A DNA stretch of 64,000 nt from Sphingobacterium bovisgrunnientis (GTDB lineage: Bacteria; Bacteroidota; Bacteroidia; Sphingobacteriales; Sphingobacteriaceae): the NCBI RefSeq assembly GCF_009829085.1, contig NZ_WUQY01000021.1, positions 1 through 64,000 of the forward strand. Direction: 5' to 3'. Both the position numbers and the translations under genes were made by a program. The notes below the pieces were generated by a model. It made no database searches and was not told the origin of the DNA. It saw only the letters and a program-made list of their open reading frames with translations. Shown piece after piece: positions 57,669 through 64,000 of the stretch. Each line of letters starts with the position of its first letter. The stretch's first letter is position 1.

Positions 57669-58331
57669 ATGAGTCTTTTGAAAGAAGTCAAAACTTTAGT
57701 CCATAAAGATCTTATCTTAGAATGGCGATCAAAACATGCTATCAATAGCATATTTCTATATGTAGTATCTACAGTTTTTGTCTGCTATCAAGCATTCAAA
57801 ACTGTAGATGATACGTTAATGTGGAATGCTCTTTTTTGGATTATTCTACTCTTTGCCTCCATCAATGCGATTAGTCGATCTTTCGTTCAAGAAAGCCAAT
57901 ACCGACAATTGTATTATTATTCCATCACAGGGCCAAAAGCAATAATTCTTTCCAAGATTATTTATAATACCATTTTGATGGTCTTTCTGTCGTTGATTGC
58001 CTATTTCACGTATTCTGTTATCTTCAAAAATCCTGTGGGTGATGGTTTGCTGTATTTTGTAGCTGTACTTTTGGGAAGTATCAGTTTTGCAACCGTATTC
58101 ACGATGGTTTCAGGCATCAGTTCCAAAACTGGAAACAACAGTACAATTATGGCAATATTAGCTTTCCCTGTAATTATCCCTCTATTGATTGTACTCATTA
58201 AGCTTTCTAATAATGCACTACAAGGACTGGATAGAGGAATTAGTTTCGGTGAAATCGCTGTTCTCCTCGCAATTAATGTCATAACAATTACTATATCTTT
58301 ATTGTTATTTCCTTACCTTTGGAGGGATTAA
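57669..58331 (+). CDS. ccmB: Cytochrome c maturation protein CcmB
   Basis: About 220 residues with six membrane helices; the N terminus LLKEVKTLVHKDLILEWRSK and the region SRSFVQESQYRQLYYYSITGP are typical of CcmB. It is the permease of the CcmAB transporter that acts in heme delivery to cytochrome c. The start at 57669 is preferred over a non-ATG codon nine bases upstream, which lies within the -7 promoter element. ccmA is not adjacent. Confidence 0.92.
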   Translation: MSLLKEVKTLVHKDLILEWRSKHAINSIFLYVVSTVFVCYQAFKTVDDTLMWNALFWIILLFASINAISRSFVQESQYRQLYYYSITGPKAIILSKIIYNTILMVFLSLIAYFTYSVIFKNPVGDGLLYFVAVLLGSISFATVFTMVSGISSKTGNNSTIMAILAFPVIIPLLIVLIKLSNNALQGLDRGISFGEIAVLLAINVITITISLLLFPYLWRD

Positions 58332-58346
58332 ATTTTTAGCAAAATA

Positions 58347-59012
58347 ATGAGAAAAAATTGGTGGAAAATCCTTGCTGCATTCATGGTAAGTGCGTCGGTT
58401 GTAGCAGGATTGATTGGACCGGTTCCTGAGCTACATATTCTTAATGAAACCATCCGAAACGTGTATTTTCACGTTCCAATGTGGTTTTCAATGGTGATTT
58501 TATATCTTATTTCAGTCATTTATAGTATCAAATACCTCAACAGTGGGGATATGAAACATGATATAATGGCTGTTGAAGCTGTCAATGTTGGCATCGTGTT
58601 CTGCGGATTTGGTTTATTGACTGGAATGCTTTGGGCGAATATAACATGGGGAGAACCATGGCCTAATGACCCCAAGTTGAACGGTTCTGCAATCGCCACA
58701 TTAATGTATTTGGCCTACCTAGTATTGCGTAATGCATTAGAAGAAGATCAAAAAAGAGCAAAAATATCAGCTGTCTACAATATTTTTGCCTTCCCAATAA
58801 TGGTCGTGTTATTGTATATCCTACCAAAATTAACAGATTCACTACATCCAGGTAGTGGAGGAAACTCAACTTTTGGTGAATTGGATATGGACAACTACAT
58901 GCGTCCAGTATTCTATACAGCTGTAGTAGGTTGGATTTTGACAGGCGTATGGGTATGCTCGATTCGCTACAGACTTCGTTTATTAGAAAATAAAGCAAAT
59001 AAAATTCAATAG
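58347..59012 (+). CDS. ccmC: Cytochrome c maturation protein CcmC (CcsA-like heme handling protein)
   Basis: 221 residues, six membrane helices. The Trp-rich periplasmic motif reads TWGEPWPNDPKLNGS, a Bacteroidota form of the WGxWWxWD heme-binding motif. Conserved His residues are in VYFHVPMWFS and DSLHPGSGG, flanking it as axial ligands. It presents heme to CcmE. 15 bp after ccmB and 8 bp before ccmD. Confidence 0.92.
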   Translation: MRKNWWKILAAFMVSASVVAGLIGPVPELHILNETIRNVYFHVPMWFSMVILYLISVIYSIKYLNSGDMKHDIMAVEAVNVGIVFCGFGLLTGMLWANITWGEPWPNDPKLNGSAIATLMYLAYLVLRNALEEDQKRAKISAVYNIFAFPIMVVLLYILPKLTDSLHPGSGGNSTFGELDMDNYMRPVFYTAVVGWILTGVWVCSIRYRLRLLENKANKIQ

Positions 59013-59020
59013 ATATTGTA

Positions 59021-59224
59021 ATGAAAAAAATTAGCCTTGTATTGGCATTTATGCTATTCACAATCTGTACTACATTTGCGCAAAGTGATGTAGAAATGGC
59101 AACAGGATTGAGAAGTTCGGGAAAGATTTGGGTGGTTGTTGGCGTAATTCTAACCATTGTGATTGGAATGTATGTATTTTTATTTACCATCGATAGAAAA
59201 GTAAAAAAATTGGAAGACAAATAG
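59021..59224 (+). CDS. ccmD: CcmD-family small membrane protein
   Basis: 67 residues: signal peptide (ending TTFA), a short periplasmic stretch, one membrane helix (WVVVGVILTIVIGMYVFLF) and a charged tail. Position after ccmC and the single helix with the RKVKKLEDK tail fit CcmD, which helps release of holo-CcmE. The cleavable-looking signal differs from proteobacterial CcmD but is common in Bacteroidota versions. Confidence 0.82.
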   Translation: MKKISLVLAFMLFTICTTFAQSDVEMATGLRSSGKIWVVVGVILTIVIGMYVFLFTIDRKVKKLEDK

Positions 59225-59250
59225 TCTTTCAATTTTTCTATGTATAAACT

Positions 59251-60234
59251 ATGATAATCAACCAACACAGAAAATTCACACCTATAAACATATTTTGGGT
59301 ATGTGCAGTGGGAACTTTATTGTGTTTGGGCGCATTTCTACACCTACCAACAGAACTAAAGCCACTGTTTTTAGAGCCCGCAGTTCATAATTTATTAAAT
59401 ATTGAACTGGGTAAAAACCTTCATCCTCAATCTAATGTACTATTGACATTAGTATTGACACTCCTACAAGCTTTTTTTCTAAATAGAATCATTAACCACT
59501 TTAATTTTTTAGGTAAACCAACCTTTCTGACCGCCTTAATTTTCATGACATTGGTCAGTGTTTTTTTACCTTTTTTGGTGCTATCGCCTACATTGATCTG
59601 TAATTTCATTACCATCTGGATGATGGGAAAATTATTCAATATCTACAAACAAGCAGATGTCAAAACGCTAATGTTTGATTTGGGAATGATAGTAGCTTTG
59701 GGAAGTTTGATTTACTTTCCATTCATCGTGATGCTACTTTTGTTGTGGATAGCACTTATAATCTTTCGTCCATTTATTTGGCGAGAATGGGTCACTCCTA
59801 TTCTGGGATTCGGGGTAGTTTACTTCTTATTGGGTGTGCTGTATTACTGGATAGATCGTTTTAATGAGTTTTTGGAAATATTCAAACCATTTGCGAACCC
59901 TCTTCCGACCGGATTGAAGGTTGATTATCATGATTATTTGGTGGTTATTCCTATCGGAATAGCTATTTTATTATTTTTATTTGTACTAAAAGATCAATAT
60001 TTCAGAAGTATTGTGCATCTGAGAAAGTCACTCCAATTATTATTTTACATGTTGTTGTTGATTGTGGGATCTTTTTATCTAAGTAACCAAATTACGATTA
60101 ATCATTTTTTATTGTGCGTACCGCCATTAGCTATATATTTGGCGTATTATTTTGCGTATGCTAAGATAAAATGGCTGTACGAAAGCATTTACATCATCAT
60201 TATCGCTACTATAATCTATTTTCAATTCATGTAA
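59251..60234 (+). CDS. DUF6427-like polytopic membrane protein
   Basis: 327 residues with about nine hydrophobic segments. The sequence pattern (N-terminal FTPINIFWVCAVGTLLC, central YFPFIVMLLLLWIALIIFRPFIWREWVTPILGF) matches a Bacteroidota-specific family often listed as DUF6427 and sometimes wrongly called beta-carotene monooxygenase. The function is unknown. It lies 26 bp after ccmD on the same strand and may share the transcript. Confidence 0.78.
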   Translation: MIINQHRKFTPINIFWVCAVGTLLCLGAFLHLPTELKPLFLEPAVHNLLNIELGKNLHPQSNVLLTLVLTLLQAFFLNRIINHFNFLGKPTFLTALIFMTLVSVFLPFLVLSPTLICNFITIWMMGKLFNIYKQADVKTLMFDLGMIVALGSLIYFPFIVMLLLLWIALIIFRPFIWREWVTPILGFGVVYFLLGVLYYWIDRFNEFLEIFKPFANPLPTGLKVDYHDYLVVIPIGIAILLFLFVLKDQYFRSIVHLRKSLQLLFYMLLLIVGSFYLSNQITINHFLLCVPPLAIYLAYYFAYAKIKWLYESIYIIIIATIIYFQFM

Positions 60235-60272
60235 TGAATTAATATATAAACGATTAACCTTTTTTAACAAAA

Positions 60273-60308
60273 TTGACTAAGGTATTCATTTAAAATTAAA
60301 TAGTTTTG
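60273..60308 (+). promoter_or_regulatory. Promoter of the barrel-lptC unit
   Basis: TTG (60273-60275), a 25-bp spacer and TAGTTTTG (60301-60308). The predicted start near 60312 lies downstream of the first possible non-ATG start (60306), supporting translation from the ATG at 60384. Confidence 0.45.
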
Positions 60309-60383
60309 TATCGAAATAAAGTTAGTATTATTATTGACCTAAGAGTATTAGATAGTAATCCATTATCGGATTTTAATAAATAT

Positions 60384-61709
60384 ATGTATAGACAGTCGAA
60401 CATATTGAGTGCAAAAAAAGCGATAAAAGTTATTCTCGGAACAGCATTGTTGTTTACGGGATCACAGTCTTTCGCTCAAGAAACTACTTCCCATTCACCT
60501 TATTCCAAATTTGGAATCGGTCAAATGCGCGAAGATTTATTGCCACAAACAAGGTCAATGGGAGGCATATCTACAGCCATTAGATATCAAGCCGGTCTGC
60601 CTATTCTGAATATTGCTAACCCTGCGAGTTATTCTGGATTAAACAGAACAATCTTGGAAGCGGGGCTTTATGGAAATATTACACAACTAAATAAAGGATC
60701 AGCGCAGGACAACACTGCTGATTTTGCTTTTTCACATTTCGGTTTTGGTTTTGCTGTAGCACGTAATCATGGTATTGCTTTTGGATTAATGCCTTATTCG
60801 GATATCGGTTACAACATTACTGAGATGCGTACAATGGGCACCATTACAACAAAGCAGTCCAAACAAGGAGAAGGTGGTCTGAACAAAGCTTTTATCGGTT
60901 ATGGATTTTCACCTTTTAAGGGATTCAGTGTTGGAGGTAATGCAGGTTTCTTATTCGGAGAACTGAAAGATAATCTAACAGTTAGTTTTCCTACTGATTT
61001 CAACTCATTGAACGCTAGAAGCCAAGTTACACGTTTAGTTCGTGGCCTTATAGTGGATTATGGGGCTCAATATTCATTTCCTGTAAGTAGAAAACACAAT
61101 ATTACCTTAGGGTATTCTGGATCATTAAATAATACAGTAAAAGAAAAAACTTCACAATTAATAACGCGTACTCAGCCATCAGCAGATCCAGACTTCGAAA
61201 ATGTTGCGTTGGATTCGTTACCACAAATTGGCGAACGTACACGTAACATTAATCTTCCTATGAAACATAACGTCGGGATAACCATTTCACAAGGTTACGA
61301 TTGGATGATTGGTGCGGATTTGAAATATGCAGATTGGACTGAATACCAAACCCGTGCCGGTGAAGCATCTTTGGGTAAAAATTACGGTGTAGCTTTAGGT
61401 GGACAGTGGAAACCTGATGCTGGTTCAAATAAATATTGGAACATTGTAGATTACCGTTTAGGTGTGCGTTATAATCAAGGACATATTACAGCGAATAATA
61501 CACGTATAGATGATATGGCCGTAACTTTAGGATTTGGACTTCCTCTTCCTGAAACTAACTTCGGAAGCACCTCATCTCGAATTAATATTTCAGCAGAAAT
61601 AGGTCAACAAGGAACGCTACAAAATAATCTAGTACGTGAACGTTATATAAATATTAATATAGGATTTAATATCAATGACCTTTGGTTCCGTAGAAGAAGT
61701 TATGATTAG
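60384..61709 (+). CDS. Outer-membrane beta-barrel protein (FadL/OmpP1-like)
   Basis: About 441 residues from the ATG at 60384, which starts a signal peptide ending SQSFAQE. The mature N terminus HSPYSKFGIGQMREDLLPQTRSMGG and the repeated amphipathic strands ending in NIGFNI resemble FadL/toluene-transport-type barrels found in many Bacteroidota. The ligand is unknown. It overlaps lptC by 8 bp, suggesting coupled production with lipopolysaccharide export. Confidence 0.82.
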   Translation: MYRQSNILSAKKAIKVILGTALLFTGSQSFAQETTSHSPYSKFGIGQMREDLLPQTRSMGGISTAIRYQAGLPILNIANPASYSGLNRTILEAGLYGNITQLNKGSAQDNTADFAFSHFGFGFAVARNHGIAFGLMPYSDIGYNITEMRTMGTITTKQSKQGEGGLNKAFIGYGFSPFKGFSVGGNAGFLFGELKDNLTVSFPTDFNSLNARSQVTRLVRGLIVDYGAQYSFPVSRKHNITLGYSGSLNNTVKEKTSQLITRTQPSADPDFENVALDSLPQIGERTRNINLPMKHNVGITISQGYDWMIGADLKYADWTEYQTRAGEASLGKNYGVALGGQWKPDAGSNKYWNIVDYRLGVRYNQGHITANNTRIDDMAVTLGFGLPLPETNFGSTSSRINISAEIGQQGTLQNNLVRERYININIGFNINDLWFRRRSYD

Positions 61710-62313
61710 TCAAATCTTCAAGAAAAACACGATTTCCCTATTTGTTCTTTGCATAATAGGGATTTTGTCATTTACTGCCTGCGAAAATGAGATGAAAGAT
61801 ATCAATGCGATAGAAAACATCAAAAAGGAGGAAGCTGTGGATTTGTACAAAGATGTAAAAATTATTTACAGCGATTCGGCTGTGGTCAAAGCGCAGCTTA
61901 CTGGTCCAGAAATGAAAATTTACCATGACACGACACAGGGTAAAAACAATAATTACGAATTTGAAAAAGGACTGCAAATTATTTTTTACGATGCTCTCGG
62001 CAAAGAAACCCAACGTATTAAATCGGATTATGGAATTCAAAGAAGTGTAGAAGGGATTACAGAGTTTAAAAAGAATGTGGTAATTAATATGGCTGATGGC
62101 TCTATAATAAAATCTGAAGAAATTTTTTACGATGAAAACCAAAAGATCTATTATAATTCTGTTCCTATTACAATGGATTTTAAAGATGCAAGAGGCAGCC
62201 TTCAAGCAATGTCATTTCGGTCAGATACAGAATTCAAAAATATAGAAGGAGAAAACATGACGGGATTTTTCATACCATCAAATAGTAGTCAAATGCCTTC
62301 ATTTGGTCAGTAA
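61702..62313 (+). CDS. lptC: LptC-like lipopolysaccharide export lipoprotein
   Basis: About 203 residues from the ATG at 61702. The N-terminal signal ends in LSFTAC, so this version is a lipoprotein, unlike membrane-anchored E. coli LptC. The rest is a beta-jellyroll: DVKIIYSDSAVVKAQLTGPEM, QIIFYDALGKETQRIKSDYGI, and GSIIKSEEIFYDENQKIYYN, typical of LptC/YrbK. It passes lipopolysaccharide from LptB2FG towards LptA. Overlaps the barrel gene by 8 bp. Confidence 0.88.
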   Translation: MISQIFKKNTISLFVLCIIGILSFTACENEMKDINAIENIKKEEAVDLYKDVKIIYSDSAVVKAQLTGPEMKIYHDTTQGKNNNYEFEKGLQIIFYDALGKETQRIKSDYGIQRSVEGITEFKKNVVINMADGSIIKSEEIFYDENQKIYYNSVPITMDFKDARGSLQAMSFRSDTEFKNIEGENMTGFFIPSNSSQMPSFGQ

Positions 62314-62353
62314 AATCTACTATAACAAAAAACTACAAGAGATGTTTTGATTT

Positions 62354-62380
62354 AGCATATATTTTATATGCTTTTTTTTT
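62354..62380 (+). terminator. Intrinsic terminator after lptC
   Basis: AGCATATA and TATATGCT form a hairpin with a 3-nt loop, followed by nine T. Confidence 0.85.
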
Positions 62381-62460
62381 ATAAAAATTGTATCTTGCGC
62401 CTTGTTAAAAAACAAAGTCAATTAAATAACTAAAGAACACATAAATACAAATTACGGAAT

Positions 62461-64000
62461 ATGGGATTAATGGGTAATTTGCGTAACCGAGCGGGATTAG
62501 TAATCTTCGTGATCGGTTTAGCAATTGTTGCATTCTTATTAGGTGATATTATTCAATCAGGAACTCCATTTTGGATGCAAAAACAAAATGAAGTAGGTAA
62601 TATCAATGGCAATGGAATTGATTATCAACATTTCAATGCATTGGTAGACCAAACATCTAATCAATATCAACAACAAATGGGAGGTGCAGAGACTCCACAA
62701 ATTAGAAATTTTGCTGTTCAGCAGGTTTGGAATCAAATGGTTTCGCAAGAATTATTAAATTCTGAAATCGAAAAAGTTGGAATTACCTTAGGTAAAAAAG
62801 AATTAAATGATCTGATCTCTGGTCCAAACCCAGCGCAACAAATCATTCAAACATTCACTAATCCACAAACAGGTCAGTTTGACAGAGCATATTTAGCACA
62901 GGTAATTACAGAAGCTAAAACAAACCCTCAGATTGCTCAACAGTGGGAAAGTATGTTGGAACAAATCCGTTCACAAAGATTATCTGAGAAGTACTCTAAT
63001 TTAGTTAGTTCTTCAGTATATGTAACTGCTTTGGAAGCGCAAGATGAATACACTGCTAAAAACAAATTAGCTAATTTCAAATATGTGCTTTTGGACTACT
63101 CTTCAATAAATGATGCTGATATCAAATTGACGGATGCAGATTACAAAGAGTATTATGATAAGAATAAGAACTTATTCAAAAACGAAGAAGAAACTCGTAC
63201 GGTTGAATATATCTTAATTGATGCTAGACCAACAAAACAAGATTCGGCGGCAACACTTGCTACTATTCAAACATTGAAACAAGAGCTAAGTGCATCTACA
63301 AATGATTCGTCGTTTGTAACGATAAATTCTGATAATAAAGTTCCTGTTAATTTCTTCAAAAAGGGACAATTAAGCCCTGCTTTAGACTCAGTTGTATTTA
63401 ACGTTGCTAACGGAACTACAGTAGGACCATATGTATCCAATGGACATTACGAGATTGCAAAAGTAATTGATTCAAAATTTAGTGCTGACTCCGTAAAAGC
63501 AAGTCATATCCTTTTAAATACAGCTGCAGAAGGTGGTGTAGACAAAGCTAAAGCAAAAGCAGATTCAATCAAAGGCTTGTTGGCTAAAGGCGAAAAATTT
63601 GAAACTTTAGCAATTGAGTTTAGCCAAGACCAAGGTAGCAAAAACAATGGTGGAGACTTAGGTACATTCACTAGAGGTCAAATGGTAGGTCCTTTTGAAG
63701 AAGCGGCTTTCAATAATAAACCGGGTGATGTAGTGATTGTAGAATCCCAATTTGGCGTACATATCCTGAAAATCGAAAAACACATAGGAAATTCTAAAAT
63801 TGTTAAAGTTGCTGTAGTAGACAAAGCTATTGTTGCTGGTAAAGAAACTACAGATGCAGCATATACTAAAGCAAATAACATCCTATCAGAAGTAAATAGT
63901 AAAAACTTTGCTGAAGTTGCTAAAAAACATAACCTAACTGCTGAAAAGGCTATCCGTCTTCGCGCAATGGACAATACTTTAAATGGTGTCGAAGTGCCAA
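62461..64000 (+). CDS. PpiD/SurA-type peptidyl-prolyl isomerase (cut by the window edge)
   Basis: The frame is open from ATG 62461 to the window end (513 codons visible). One membrane helix at about 14-31 (LVIFVIGLAIVAFLLGDII) anchors a periplasmic SurA-N-like chaperone region, and a parvulin domain lies at about 340-440 (KASHILLNTA, GEKFETLAIEFSQDQGSKNNGGDLGTF, EAAFNNKPGDV, QFGVHILKI). It resembles PpiD, a folding factor near the Sec translocon that assists outer-membrane proteins. A second parvulin-like region probably lies beyond the edge. Confidence 0.9.
   Translation, partial: MGLMGNLRNRAGLVIFVIGLAIVAFLLGDIIQSGTPFWMQKQNEVGNINGNGIDYQHFNALVDQTSNQYQQQMGGAETPQIRNFAVQQVWNQMVSQELLNSEIEKVGITLGKKELNDLISGPNPAQQIIQTFTNPQTGQFDRAYLAQVITEAKTNPQIAQQWESMLEQIRSQRLSEKYSNLVSSSVYVTALEAQDEYTAKNKLANFKYVLLDYSSINDADIKLTDADYKEYYDKNKNLFKNEEETRTVEYILIDARPTKQDSAATLATIQTLKQELSASTNDSSFVTINSDNKVPVNFFKKGQLSPALDSVVFNVANGTTVGPYVSNGHYEIAKVIDSKFSADSVKASHILLNTAAEGGVDKAKAKADSIKGLLAKGEKFETLAIEFSQDQGSKNNGGDLGTFTRGQMVGPFEEAAFNNKPGDVVIVESQFGVHILKIEKHIGNSKIVKVAVVDKAIVAGKETTDAAYTKANNILSEVNSKNFAEVAKKHNLTAEKAIRLRAMDNTLNGVEVP

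Noticed and set aside
58663..59268. Minus-strand open frame of about 200 codons opposite ccmC-ccmD
   Set aside because: It spans two convincing membrane-protein genes on the other strand; it has no promoter and a Ser/Leu-rich composition expected from antisense reading.
61768..62205. Minus-strand open frame of 145 codons opposite lptC
   Set aside because: Antisense to a conserved gene; Phe/Ile-rich translation without signal or motif.

Overview
The window is chromosomal DNA of a Bacteroidota bacterium, most likely Sphingobacteriaceae (Sphingobacterium or a close relative). The evidence is the AT-rich composition, Bacteroidota-type promoter motifs (TAnnTTTG with an upstream TTG/TTTG), a SusC/SusD pair, the type IX secretion protein SprA, and a serine palmitoyltransferase that closely resembles the Sphingobacterium multivorum enzyme as I remember it. 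I see no phage, insertion sequence, CRISPR array or tRNA. The coding layer is mostly housekeeping genes around one glycan-utilisation island.

Left part. Bases 1-430 hold two tandem minus-strand promoters and a boxA-like motif, which look like the leader of an rRNA operon lying off the left edge. Next comes a minus-strand operon (4868 to 433): serine palmitoyltransferase, a GNAT-like protein, an NAD-dependent epimerase/reductase, a CDP-alcohol phosphatidyltransferase-like protein and a GtrA-like membrane protein. I read it as a complete ceramide pathway coupled to possible head-group and translocation steps. Then follow smpB, an AraC regulator divergent from an aldehyde dehydrogenase plus DUF779 pair, and pnp and rpsO separated by a frameshifted lipoprotein gene.

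Island at 12.3-27.3 kb. It contains a NagX/HGSNAT-like membrane acetyltransferase, two paralogous ROK regulators flanking SusC, SusD and a GH29 alpha-L-fucosidase, a PAS histidine kinase with a stand-alone receiver, and a convergent CutC plus Tat-exported glycosylasparaginase pair. Together the enzymes suggest use of fucosylated N-glycan cores: defucosylation, release of GlcNAc from Asn, then amino-sugar catabolism.

Middle. An aminopeptidase P, a PBP4-type carboxypeptidase, malic enzyme MaeB, RuvA, the very large SprA, a free-methionine-sulfoxide reductase and an orphan membrane protein lead to a long minus-strand run: phoH, purC, a STAS protein, rnz, hisC-hisB-hisH-hisA-hisF-hisIE and a WD40 protein. 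hisG and hisD are not in the window.

Right part. A SAM hydrolase converges on an outer-membrane protein/LVIVD lipoprotein pair. These are followed by a coiled-coil membrane protein, an MsbA-like ABC exporter, a YtxH-like protein, cytochrome c maturation genes ccmB-ccmC-ccmD, a DUF6427 membrane protein, an outer-membrane barrel overlapping lptC, and a PpiD/SurA-type prolyl isomerase cut by the right edge. Several annotated starts were moved downstream of the longest open frame; reasons are given per gene.
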